Below are positions 35,050 through 42,781 of a DNA stretch of 64,000 nucleotides, one piece after another (position 1 is the stretch's first letter; the number at the start of each line of letters is the position of its first letter). The DNA is from Candidatus Zipacnadum vermilionense (GTDB lineage Bacteria > Armatimonadota > Zipacnadia > Zipacnadales > Zipacnadaceae), in contig JALGSV010000004.1 of NCBI GenBank assembly GCA_029821755.1, forward strand, positions 310,001 to 374,000, in the 5' to 3' direction. The translations under genes were made by a program, and so were the position numbers. The notes below the pieces were generated by a model. It had not been told where the DNA came from. It worked only from the letters and a program-made list of their open reading frames with translations, and did not search any database.

Positions 35050-35085
35050 CCCCTCTCCTGCAGGGAGAGGCGGCAGGGGGTGAGG
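35050..35085. repeat. CCCTCTCC/GGGAGAGG palindromic repeat
   Basis: CCCTCTCCTGCAGGGAGAGG followed by CAGGGGGTGAGG, a reversed copy of the repeat at 32192 and 59280. It lies just upstream of the promoter of the GreA-fusion gene. Confidence 0.55.
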
Positions 35086-35098
35086 CCTTCCCTCGCCC

Positions 35099-35126
35099 TT
35101 GACATCCTCCTCCAATCCGCTATGCT
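35099..35126 (+). promoter_or_regulatory. Sigma-70-like promoter of the GreA-fusion gene
   Basis: TTGACA (35099-35104), 16-base spacer, TATGCT (35121-35126), 63 bases before the GTG start at 35190. A consensus -35 makes this one of the clearest promoters in the window. Confidence 0.65.
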
Positions 35127-35189
35127 TGAGCTACGCCGGACGGTACGCCGCCCGGCGTTATCCTGCAACCGAAGGAATGACGTGCCGCC

Positions 35190-37877
35190 GTGGATGAATG
35201 GCTCTCGCAACTGGATGAATTGACCTCCGCAGCCCCGCCCCCAGAGCAGTTTCCGGACCTGATGCTGCAGATAGGGGCGCTCACAGAGGCGGCCGCCGAC
35301 CTCGACGCCGCCCTGGAGGAGGCCGAGCGCCGCGTGGATGCGGCCCCGGAGGTGCTGCTGCTCCGCTATGCTCGGGCGCGGCTGCAAGAGCGCGCGGGGA
35401 TGGCGCAGGCAGCGCGCAGCTATGCGCGAGTCGCCCGGGACCTGGCCGCGGTCGAGCAGTGGCCTGCGGCTCATGAGTTGGTCCGCCATGCTCTACGCCT
35501 CGCCGGCGATCCCGAACTTGTCCCCCTGCTCTTTCACACCGGCGCCCACCTCCGCGACGAAGCCGCGGCCCAGGAGGATCTGACCCTCGCCGCCCATATT
35601 GCCCCCCAGAATCCGCAGGTGCTCTGGGCCCAGGCTCAGGCCGCGCTGGCTGAGGGCAAGTCCGACCGCGCCGGCGAGTTGCTCCTGCGGGCCCTGCGTG
35701 GGTTCGTCGAGACCGCCAACGCCGCCCAGGCCGAGGACGTCCTCCTCGCCGCTCTCGACGACCCCTCGGCCGCCCTGGCCCACCACCTGCTCGAGTTGCT
35801 GCCGGTGATGGCGAATAAGGGCCTGGTGCCGCTGGCCGAGGTCACCCTTGACCTGCTGGAGCCCGTGGTCGACAAGTTCCACCTCGCCCCGGGCCTGGTC
35901 CGCGCCCTCGAGCAGACGCTCACGCATGCCGCTCAGTCGCCCCCTTCCCTCCGGGAGCGCTACCTGGCCGCCGTCGCCCATCTACGCGGAGACGCTCAGG
36001 CCGTCAACGCCGCCGCCCACGAGACCGGCCTTTCCGACCCCGACAAGCCCTTCGCCGAGGCCCTCCCCGCCTTCCAGGCCGCGCTAAGCTTCGCCCGTGG
36101 CGCCCTGGTCAAGCATCGGACCTGGGGCGTGGGCAAGATCGTCGGCGTCAGCGAGGCGGGCCTAGTGATTGACTTCCCCGAGCACCGGCGGCAGGCCATG
36201 GCCCGCAGCATGGCCCGACGCAGTCTGCGGCCCGTCTCGCCGCACTCCCTGGAGGCCATCATCTACCTGCGCGGCAAAGCCCTGCGCGAGAAGGCCAAGC
36301 AGGATCCTGTGGCACTGCTCCTGCGCGTGATTGATGAGGTCGGCGGAAAGGCCGCCATGCCGGATTTCAAGCAGTGGCTGGCGGGGCCTATCATCCCCGA
36401 TAGGTCCTGGTCCGCCTGGTGGAAGGGTGCCCGGGAGGCCGCGGCCCAAGACTCGCGCATCGACCCTAGTCACGCCTTTGCCGGCGACTACCGCCGCGCC
36501 GCGGGGGGCAAGAAAGCCGTCGTCCGCCTGCCGATGCTCAAACGCGCTGACGGCCTGGGCGCCTCAGCCCGCATGGTCCAGCGCCTGCTCAGCCAACATC
36601 CGGAGATGGCCGAGGCCGCCCGCGAGAAATACGGCCCGGTCCTGGCGGACTGGGCCGAGCGCGACGAGAGCCCGGAAGGCCGCCTGCCGGCAGCGCTGCT
36701 CCTGGGCAACTGGTACCCCGACGACCGCGGCCGCTGGGCCACCCTGGTGGCGCGGCTGATGGTCGAATCCCGCGCCCTCAACCTCCTCCACACGGCCGTG
36801 GATCAGCAGGCCGCTCTGGACCTGGTCGCAGACAGCGACGACCCCACGGACGCCGTTATCATGGCACTCGGCTCGCGCTTTGCCTCTGTGCGGGAGGCGG
36901 CGCGTGAGCGCCTCGCCGCCCTGGGAGAGGCGCTGATGGACCTGCTCTGGACCTACCTGCAATCTGAGCAGGCTCCCGTCCCTGTCCAGGTGGAGATCAT
37001 CCGCCTGGCCCTGGACCAGCGGGCGCGCTGGGAGGCTACGCGCGATCCCTGGGTGGTCATGCTGGCGGCGCTGGATACCCTCGCCCAGGCCAAGACCACG
37101 CGGGACATCACCGCCGTGGCCAACATGCTGCGCCCGGAGGGGACACTGGCCGGCCTGCTCCGTACTCGTCCTTGCCCGTCCGACCGGAAGCACAACCTGG
37201 AATCCTCCTTGCTCACCCTGGCGCACTACCATCGGCGCGCCGGGGTAGTCCGGGACTGCCTCGCCGCCACCGGCCACGACCAGTATGCGCCCAACCTCGA
37301 ACCGCCGAAACCCGTCGCCGACAACCATCGGCTCATCCCCGAGCGCAATCCCAAGGTTATCATCATGACGCGGGAGACGTACGAGTCGAAGGTGGAGCGA
37401 CGGGAGCAATTGCGGCGGGAGTTGGCGACGGAGATTCCGCACCTGATCGCCGCAGCGCGGGAGCTGGGGGACCTGAGCGAGAACGCCGACTACCACGCCG
37501 CCCGCGAGCGCCAGGGCTTGGCCGCCGCCGAGGCACGTTCCCTCGACGCACTGGTAGACCACGCTCGCATCCTCGAGGACCTCCCTATCCTCGGCGACCG
37601 CGTCACCGCTGGGACCGAGGTCGTGCTCCGCGAGACCGCCACTGGCACTGAGCGCACCGTTTGGATCCTGGGCCAGGACGACAGCTACCGCGGCCCGGAG
37701 GTCATCAACTATCGTGCCTCGATCGGCCAGGCCCTCCTGGAGCACAAGCCCGGCAACCAGGTAACGGTAGAAAGCGAGCGGGGGCCAGTCATCTATGAGG
37801 TGCTCTCCGTCCGCAAACGCCTCCCGGAGATCAATAGACCCGGCCCCGCCGGGCGGCGGGGAATGTTCACGGATTGA
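35190..37877 (+). CDS. TPR/helical-repeat protein fused to a GreA-type transcription elongation factor
   Basis: 895 residues from GTG 35190 (GAAGGA 10 bases upstream). Residues 1 to about 290 are alanine-rich helical repeats of TPR type. Residues about 305-350 (ALVKHRTWGVGKIVGV, GLVIDFPEHRRQAM) look like a small SH3/CarD-like beta domain. Residues about 360-720 are further helical repeats. Residues 726-895 are a GreA unit: coiled coil with ELGDLSENADYHAARERQ, then the FKBP-like domain (VVLRETATGTERTVWILG, ISIGQALL-like ASIGQALLEH, YEVLSVRK). GreA binds the RNA polymerase secondary channel and rescues backtracked complexes through acids at the coiled-coil tip. An ordinary GreA is about 160 residues, so the 725-residue extension is a lineage-specific addition, perhaps tethering polymerase to another complex. 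Confidence 0.88.
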   Translation: MDEWLSQLDELTSAAPPPEQFPDLMLQIGALTEAAADLDAALEEAERRVDAAPEVLLLRYARARLQERAGMAQAARSYARVARDLAAVEQWPAAHELVRHALRLAGDPELVPLLFHTGAHLRDEAAAQEDLTLAAHIAPQNPQVLWAQAQAALAEGKSDRAGELLLRALRGFVETANAAQAEDVLLAALDDPSAALAHHLLELLPVMANKGLVPLAEVTLDLLEPVVDKFHLAPGLVRALEQTLTHAAQSPPSLRERYLAAVAHLRGDAQAVNAAAHETGLSDPDKPFAEALPAFQAALSFARGALVKHRTWGVGKIVGVSEAGLVIDFPEHRRQAMARSMARRSLRPVSPHSLEAIIYLRGKALREKAKQDPVALLLRVIDEVGGKAAMPDFKQWLAGPIIPDRSWSAWWKGAREAAAQDSRIDPSHAFAGDYRRAAGGKKAVVRLPMLKRADGLGASARMVQRLLSQHPEMAEAAREKYGPVLADWAERDESPEGRLPAALLLGNWYPDDRGRWATLVARLMVESRALNLLHTAVDQQAALDLVADSDDPTDAVIMALGSRFASVREAARERLAALGEALMDLLWTYLQSEQAPVPVQVEIIRLALDQRARWEATRDPWVVMLAALDTLAQAKTTRDITAVANMLRPEGTLAGLLRTRPCPSDRKHNLESSLLTLAHYHRRAGVVRDCLAATGHDQYAPNLEPPKPVADNHRLIPERNPKVIIMTRETYESKVERREQLRRELATEIPHLIAAARELGDLSENADYHAARERQGLAAAEARSLDALVDHARILEDLPILGDRVTAGTEVVLRETATGTERTVWILGQDDSYRGPEVINYRASIGQALLEHKPGNQVTVESERGPVIYEVLSVRKRLPEINRPGPAGRRGMFTD

Positions 37878-37940
37878 GGTCGCTCTCGGTGGCGCCACCG
37901 TCTCGCTGGCCCGAGTGCGGGATGCATCATCGCGATCCGC

Positions 37941-37969
37941 TTGACGTGAGGCCTCCCCTTGGCTATACT
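37941..37969 (+). promoter_or_regulatory. Promoter of tRNA-Leu(GAG)
   Basis: TTGACG (37941-37946), 17-base spacer, TATACT (37964-37969), ten bases before the mature 5' end at 37980. Confidence 0.75.
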
Positions 37970-37979
37970 CCGCATTGAT

Positions 37980-38067
37980 GCCGAGGTGGTGGAATTGGCA
38001 GACACGCTAGCTTGAGGGGCTAGTGACCGCAAGGTTCGTGCGGGTTCGAGTCCCGCCCTCGGCACCA
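37980..38067 (+). tRNA. tRNA-Leu (GAG)
   Basis: Acceptor stem GCCGAGG pairs with CCTCGGC; anticodon stem CTAGC/GCTAG encloses TTGAGGG with anticodon GAG; a long variable arm typical of leucine tRNAs and the T-loop GTTCGAGTC follow. The CCA end is encoded (38065-38067). First of six tRNA genes. Confidence 0.96.
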
Positions 38068-38174
38068 AACAACACCAGCCACAACGGCAGGCACCGCGAC
38101 AGCCTGGCCGGGCCTAGGCCGTTGCGCCTGTATCCGGGCCTGTTGTTGGGCCTACTGCTGGCCTGTAGTATCCC

Positions 38175-38250
38175 GGGCGGTTAGCTCAGCTGGCAGAGCG
38201 CATCCTTCACACGGATGAGGTCAGAAGTTCAAGTCTTCTACCGCCCACCA
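38175..38250 (+). tRNA. tRNA-Val (CAC)
   Basis: Acceptor stem GGGCGGT/ACCGCCC, D-loop with AGCTCAGCTGGCAGAGC, anticodon stem CATCC/GGATG enclosing TTCACAC (anticodon CAC), T-loop TTCAAGT, encoded CCA at 38248-38250. Confidence 0.96.
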
Positions 38251-38276
38251 TCGCTTCCCCGGCAAGCCGGAACCGG

Positions 38277-38305
38277 TTGCGCCCCGGATGCGTCTCGTGT
38301 ATAAT
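38277..38305 (+). promoter_or_regulatory. Promoter of the tRNA-Gly pair
   Basis: TTGCGC (38277-38282), 17-base spacer and a perfect TATAAT (38300-38305), 25 bases before tRNA-Gly(CCC). The second glycine tRNA, 43 bases after the first, probably shares the transcript. Confidence 0.75.
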
Positions 38306-38330
38306 ACAGCTGTCGGCGGGATCCACACGA

Positions 38331-38405
38331 GCGGGAATAGCTCAGTGGTAGAGCACCAGCTTCCCAAGCTGGGTGTCGTGGGTTCGATCCCCATTTCCCG
38401 CTCCA
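38331..38405 (+). tRNA. tRNA-Gly (CCC)
   Basis: Acceptor stem GCGGGAA/TTCCCGC, anticodon stem CCAGC/GCTGG around TTCCCAA (anticodon CCC), T-arm GTGGGTTCGATCCCCAT, discriminator T and encoded CCA. Confidence 0.96.
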
Positions 38406-38448
38406 AATTTGTCTAACCCCCCGGGCTCAGCCCCGCGGGGCGCATTGA

Positions 38449-38524
38449 GCGGAAGTAGCTCAGTTGGTAGAGCGCCTCCTTGCCAAGGAGAAGGTCGAGG
38501 GTTCGAATCCCTTCTTCCGCTCCA
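38449..38524 (+). tRNA. tRNA-Gly (GCC)
   Basis: Acceptor stem GCGGAAG/CTTCCGC, anticodon arm CTCCT-TGCCAA-GGAG with anticodon GCC, T-arm GAGGGTTCGAATCCCTT, discriminator T and encoded CCA. It follows tRNA-Gly(CCC) after 43 bases. Confidence 0.96.
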
Positions 38525-38572
38525 AAGTTTACCCGGGCGAGACGGGCACAGGCCTGGCTCGCCTTTTGCATA

Positions 38573-38615
38573 TGTAGGGGCGGTTTCTGTGGCTTCTGAG
38601 TCGCAACAGACGCCC
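38573..38615. repeat. Partial GTAGGGGCGG-family element
   Basis: TGTAGGGGCGGTTTCTGTGG and CAACAGACGCCCG form a weak inverted repeat that starts like the family copies at 16942 and 30693. The surrounding gap 38525-38742 between tRNA genes shows nothing else. Confidence 0.4.
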
Positions 38616-38742
38616 GTTCGTTGACCCAGCGGCGTACTAACCCGGACAGCGCCGACAACCAAACCGTTTCGTAGGGCGGGGGCGACTACCCCCACCGTTC
38701 CCTCGCGGAGTCTGATCAGTCCGCGGCCCTCTCCAGTAGAGG

Positions 38743-38770
38743 TTGACATGGGGGCGTGCGCGGTTCTATT
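38743..38770 (+). promoter_or_regulatory. Probable promoter of tRNA-Cys
   Basis: TTGACA (38743-38748), 16-base spacer, TCTATT (38765-38770), 22 bases before the tRNA. The -35 is perfect, the -10 weak. Confidence 0.5.
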
Positions 38771-38792
38771 CCGTGCCCTACACCAATTCGGA

Positions 38793-38868
38793 GGCGGCAT
38801 AGCCAAGTGGCTAAGGCGACGGTCTGCAAAATCGTTATTCGCCGGTTCGATTCCGGCTGCCGCCTCCA
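38793..38868 (+). tRNA. tRNA-Cys (GCA)
   Basis: Acceptor stem GGCGGCA/TGCCGCC, anticodon stem ACGGT/ATCGT around CTGCAAA (anticodon GCA), T-loop GTTCGATTC, discriminator T as expected for cysteine, encoded CCA. The anticodon stem has one G-T pair. Confidence 0.93.
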
Positions 38869-39013
38869 CCATACGCCTTCGCAAGTGGCAGGTGAGGGTC
38901 TCCGTATCCTCTCGACCAGCCATACCCGACTCTCCGCCATTTATCGTTTATCAATTCCCTAGCTCCTCCCTTTTCTCGTCCCATCCATCTTGAGCTTTCT
39001 GTGAGGTGACGAA

Positions 39014-39802
39014 ATGGCCGAGGACACTGCATCCCCATCCGGCACGCCACAAGAGGAGCCCGACCTCAACATCTCGTCTGAGGACCTGGCGGCCGAGACT
39101 CCCTCACCCGCTGCCGCCGCCCCTCCCCCGCCCGTTCCTGAACAGCGGCCATCGGCCGCGCCCGCCGGCCCGCCGGTTCCAGAGACGCCTCCCCCCGCCT
39201 ACCAACCGCCGGCGCCCGTGGTAGCGGCACCGGTGCCGGTCGCTGTACCGACTCCCGTCGCCGATGAGCAGCCCCCGGCCGCCGCCGTGCCGCAGCCCGT
39301 CGCGACCCCGGTCCAGCCGGCGGCGCAGCCGGCCGCGACGCCGCCGGCCCCCACCCCAGTCATGGCCGACGACCAGTGGTACACCACCAGCGCCGGCCAG
39401 GTCTACGGCCCCTACAGCGCCGCCGACCTCCACGCCTGGCTGCAGAGCGGCCAGCTCTCCTGGGACACCCAGGCCAGCCGCGGCGAGGGGGACACCTGGC
39501 GGCCGTTGAGTCAGATCGCCGAACTTAACCCCGCACCGGCCTCCGCCGCCCCGGTCGGGGCGGCGGCCGCTACCCCCGGGCAGAAAGACAAGACCATTGC
39601 CGGCATCCTGGGCATCCTGCTCGGCGGGGCTGGCGGACATCACTGGTACCTGGGGAACTACTTGCTGGCGGTCTTGTACCTGCTGTTCTTCTGGACCGGC
39701 CTGCCTTCTGTGCTCGGCCTGGTGGAAGGCATCATCTACCTGACGGCGCCCGACGACAGATTCCAACGCAACTACAAGAATTGGTTCCTCTCCGGCCCGT
39801 AA
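39014..39802 (+). CDS. GYF-domain and TM2-domain membrane protein
   Basis: 262 residues. Residues 1 to about 118 are a proline/alanine-rich, low-complexity linker. A GYF_2-type domain follows (about 120-165; WYTTSAGQVYGPYSAADLHAW). The C-terminal part (about 190-255) is a TM2 domain with two membrane helices (KTIAGILGILLGGAGGHHWYLG, split by GNYLLAVLYLLFFW, then GLVEGIIYL). GYF_2 domains bind proline-rich or peptide ligands; TM2 proteins are small membrane proteins of unclear role. SD GAGGTG is six bases before the ATG. A strong terminator follows. Confidence 0.88.
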   Translation: MAEDTASPSGTPQEEPDLNISSEDLAAETPSPAAAAPPPPVPEQRPSAAPAGPPVPETPPPAYQPPAPVVAAPVPVAVPTPVADEQPPAAAVPQPVATPVQPAAQPAATPPAPTPVMADDQWYTTSAGQVYGPYSAADLHAWLQSGQLSWDTQASRGEGDTWRPLSQIAELNPAPASAAPVGAAAATPGQKDKTIAGILGILLGGAGGHHWYLGNYLLAVLYLLFFWTGLPSVLGLVEGIIYLTAPDDRFQRNYKNWFLSGP

Positions 39803-39838
39803 GCGCCTGGGCGGAAGCGAGAACCAGCAGCAACTACA

Positions 39839-39868
39839 ACGGCGGAGGGCGCGCTAGCCCTCCGCCGT
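39839..39868 (+). terminator. Strong hairpin terminator after the TM2 gene
   Basis: Perfect 12-bp stem ACGGCGGAGGGC / GCCCTCCGCCGT with a 6-base loop, followed by TT, 36 bases after the stop codon. Confidence 0.8.
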
Positions 39869-39896
39869 TTGACTCCGGTCAGAAGAACTGCAACAT

Positions 39897-39984
39897 GCCG
39901 GGGTGGTGGAAAGGCAGACACAGCGGACTTAAAATCCGCTGGGGAGAAATCCCCGTGTGGGTTCGAATCCCACCCCCGGCACCA
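39897..39984 (+). tRNA. tRNA-Leu (TAA)
   Basis: Acceptor stem GCCGGGG/CCCCGGC, anticodon stem GCGGA/TCCGC around CTTAAAA (anticodon TAA), long variable arm, T-loop GTTCGAATC, encoded CCA (39982-39984). The second leucine tRNA of the region. Confidence 0.96.
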
Positions 39985-40058
39985 GGATACGGCAGGCCCA
40001 ACAACAGGCGCAGAGGCAGGCGCAGAAACAGGCATAACGACATCCGGAGAGGGACGGG

Positions 40059-41291
40059 TCAGTGCCCGGCGAAGGGCCTGTGCTTCCCCACCTTCCCCCG
40101 CAGCCCCGCCTTCCCGTGCTCCTGGTAGTATTGGAGGCTTTCCACCAGCGCGTCGATGTTCTTCCAGGGCGTGCCGGGGCAGATGCTACTGGTCGCGCCC
40201 AGCGCCAGACTGGCGTCGGCGCTGTTCTCCACCAGCCAGTCTACCTCCCGCCGCACGTCCTCCGGCGTGCCCTGGACCAGGGTCGTCGTCACCGACGCCC
40301 CCACGATCAGCACCAGCGGCTCTCCCGCGCGCGTGGTCATCCGCGCGATCGCCGGGTAGTCCATGCCGTCCTCGTACTGGAAGCCCTGGAACCCCGCAAA
40401 ACCAGTCTCCAGCAGCCAGGGGATCAGCGGATTCACGTTCCCATCGCAGTGATACAGCAGCCGAATCCCCCGCTCCACCAGCGGCTGCAGCGCCCGCGCG
40501 TAGTGCGGCAGGTAGCGCTCCTCCATCGATTCCATGCTCGCCAGCGTCCCCCGCGAGTCCGTGATGTCGTGATCCACCCGCACCATCGGCGGGTATCCCT
40601 CCGCCAGCATCACCTCAGCCAGGGCCGCATTGTGCAGGACCGCATAGTCGGCCTCCAGCCGGAAGCTGCGCTCGGCAGCCTCCGGGTACAGGGCGTAGAA
40701 CATGAAGTAGTTCTCGTACCCGTAGTCGCCGTAGCGCAAAGTGGGCTTGGCCTGCGGCTGGATATAGGGCGCGGCAGCGATCTCCGGCCCAAGACGGGCC
40801 CGGAGCGCCTCCATCTGCACGACAAACTGCTCTCGTAGTCCGGGGGCAGCGCCGTCAAACCCAGCGATGCGTTCTTCCAGGTCCGGCCAGACGTGCCGTT
40901 CCAGGTGCTCGCAGACCGCCTCCGGCGAGTCAATCACTATCCCGTCCCGCACCAAGGGCCCCAGCGACCGCTCTACCCGCCAGCCGTCGCGTCTCATGGC
41001 GGGGTCCTGGGTAAGGAACTGGTCGCAGAAGGCGGTGCCGATGGCCTGGTACTGCCGCGCCACAAACCCCTCCGGATCGGACCAGTAGCGCCCCTCCTCC
41101 TCCTCCAGCAACCGCTCGGTCCACCCGGTGTCCATGACATTCAGAATCCACGAGGGCAGGCCGTCCGTGGGGGACTGGCGGCGGGATAGCCAAGTGTTGA
41201 CGAGGGCGAGGCGCGAACTGGACACCGCGGAGGTGGGCCGGATGCTTGCGGCTTCGCCTACGGGCGCCGTCCCCGCCTGCGGATTCTCCAC
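40059..41291 (-). CDS. UroD-fold protein with HCDGN motif
   Basis: 410 residues from a GTG at 41291, which overlaps the TAG stop of the gene before it (TAGTG) and is preceded by GGAGGAG; this is translational coupling. A later ATG at 41137-41135 would cut off the first family helix (SSRLALVNTWLS). GIRLLYHCDGNVNPLIPWL takes the place of the HxCG zinc motif, and GFAGFQGFQYEDGMD and LVLIVGASVTTTLVQGTPEDV are late-barrel segments of the UroD superfamily. It is not HemE. It may work with the coupled neighbour as a heteromer or in consecutive steps (inference). Confidence 0.8.
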   Translation of the reverse strand: MENPQAGTAPVGEAASIRPTSAVSSSRLALVNTWLSRRQSPTDGLPSWILNVMDTGWTERLLEEEEGRYWSDPEGFVARQYQAIGTAFCDQFLTQDPAMRRDGWRVERSLGPLVRDGIVIDSPEAVCEHLERHVWPDLEERIAGFDGAAPGLREQFVVQMEALRARLGPEIAAAPYIQPQAKPTLRYGDYGYENYFMFYALYPEAAERSFRLEADYAVLHNAALAEVMLAEGYPPMVRVDHDITDSRGTLASMESMEERYLPHYARALQPLVERGIRLLYHCDGNVNPLIPWLLETGFAGFQGFQYEDGMDYPAIARMTTRAGEPLVLIVGASVTTTLVQGTPEDVRREVDWLVENSADASLALGATSSICPGTPWKNIDALVESLQYYQEHGKAGLRGKVGKHRPFAGH

Positions 41292-42553
41292 TACTCTTCT
41301 CCTCCGTAAGCTGCCGCCAGAGCCGCGCGGTGGTCGAACATCTCTTCGATGGGCCCCAGTTGCGCCTCCAACTTCCCTGGCGGCTCGTAGGTATCGAGAT
41401 TCTCCCCGTCGGCGAAGCCCCGCAGCAGCTCCACCATGTACAGGAAGTTGCGCAGGGGCACGTCCGGCGGCGTGCCGTGGTCCACGGTAGGAATGTAGCC
41501 GCCGTACTTGCGGGCCACCCGGTAGCGCTTGACCACTTCCGCCCACACCCGCTCCTTGGTGAAGCGCAGTTCCCGCTTGTCGATCCCGCCCTCGATGGTC
41601 AGCATCGGGTACTGCCGCAGGTACATCTCGGGATCATTCCCCGCCGCGATCTCCATCGGCTCTATCCCCATGATTCCCTCCGGGTACATCACCTCCAGAA
41701 TCTGCCCGTTGTACCCGTCCGAGTCCATGGCAAAGCACGCCACGCCCTTCTCGCGGAAGAACTCGTGCAGCCGCTTGTAGTGAGGGAGCATGAACTCGCG
41801 GATGTGTTGGGGGGAGATCATCGAGGCGTGCTTGTAGGCCATGTCCTCGGACATGACCACCCGGTCCACCCGGATGGTGGAGAACGGCGCTTGGCAGATC
41901 TCCATGAGGAACCAAGTCCAATACTCCATCATCTCATGCACCAACCGGGGCTGGTCGTGGAACATTATCGACAGCCCCTCGAACCCACACCAATCGCGCG
42001 CCGTCCAGTACAGTCCGGGGACCGAGGTCCCCACCGGCGCGTCGGTGGTCCGGCAGTACTCCACCAGATCGCGCCAGCCTTGGCCGGGGCGGTAGTGCCG
42101 GTAACTGTCGGGGTTCAGCGTATCGGGCACCGCTTCCCCCTGGTCCGACTCCGTACGCTCGGGGGTGTGCGGGTCGAAGCGTTCCTTCATCTTTTCGAAG
42201 TCGGCCGGCGTTTTGACCGGGAATTCCAAGTACCGCCGGGTGGCAAAGCCCGCGGTCGGCTGGTTGATGGCGTCCAGGCGTGTCACACCCCAGGAGTCGC
42301 GCCAGACGCGAGTGTTGCCCCGAATCTCGATGGTCTCCTCAGGAAAGGCCGGCAGAGGACCGAAGTACATCTTGCCGATACCGCAACCCGGGTCGCCGCC
42401 GGTAAACTCCCCGAAATGGTCCATCTGCTCCTGCGACAATCCCTGCTTGCACCAGGCGGCAAAGGTAGAAGCCCGCGGTCCTCCGAACCGGTACGGCATT
42501 CGATCAGGCTGTTGGTGTCGATAGATCGCCAGCACACGCTCCCGGTGAGTCAT
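41291..42553 (-). CDS. UroD-fold protein lacking the zinc-thiolate motif
   Basis: 420 residues from the ATG at 42553 (AAAGGA 10 bases upstream), giving the standard start [20 protein letters not shown]. The barrel contains [40 protein letters not shown] and [20 protein letters not shown], where other members have HxCG, then [14 protein letters not shown]. The absence of the His-Cys pair argues against zinc-thiol methyl transfer; the aspartates of MDSDGY might bind metal instead. It overlaps the following UroD-fold gene by one base and is divergent from the DUF4139 gene across 228 bases in which I see no further gene. Confidence 0.82.
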   Translation of the reverse strand: MTHRERVLAIYRHQQPDRMPYRFGGPRASTFAAWCKQGLSQEQMDHFGEFTGGDPGCGIGKMYFGPLPAFPEETIEIRGNTRVWRDSWGVTRLDAINQPTAGFATRRYLEFPVKTPADFEKMKERFDPHTPERTESDQGEAVPDTLNPDSYRHYRPGQGWRDLVEYCRTTDAPVGTSVPGLYWTARDWCGFEGLSIMFHDQPRLVHEMMEYWTWFLMEICQAPFSTIRVDRVVMSEDMAYKHASMISPQHIREFMLPHYKRLHEFFREKGVACFAMDSDGYNGQILEVMYPEGIMGIEPMEIAAGNDPEMYLRQYPMLTIEGGIDKRELRFTKERVWAEVVKRYRVARKYGGYIPTVDHGTPPDVPLRNFLYMVELLRGFADGENLDTYEPPGKLEAQLGPIEEMFDHRAALAAAYGGEE

Positions 42554-42781
42554 AAATCTCGTCCTTTCCGTGCGGTCGGGGTTCCCGGAGGGATTCTCCA
42601 ACCCCGAAGCGGGAACCTCTGCCCGCCGCGCCTAGCGCCCCCCGTCATCCCGGGTAGGACTTTCCCGATAGACGTTGAAGTATCTCTCATCAAACACCGC
42701 GCCAACGTGGAACTCTCCACACTACTCATCCGTCCAACTCGCATAAATGTGTGAAGACGTATCTCTGAAGGAGGTCCATCC

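Noticed and set aside
38221-38923. Minus-strand frames across the tRNA cluster with EGIRTLDLLLGKEALYQLSY-like text
   Set aside because: This is the well-known spurious translation of antisense tRNA genes that pollutes databases; the tRNAs explain the sequence.
37980-39984. Genomic island or prophage attachment site at the tRNA cluster
   Set aside because: No integrase, no duplicated tRNA 3' end and ordinary core genes on both sides.
39869-40128. Plus-strand frame with GWWKGRHSGLKIRWGEIP
   Set aside because: Translation of the tRNA-Leu(TAA) gene, not a protein.
42554-42781. Promoter with TTGAAG at 42675
   Set aside because: No -10 element at a suitable distance.
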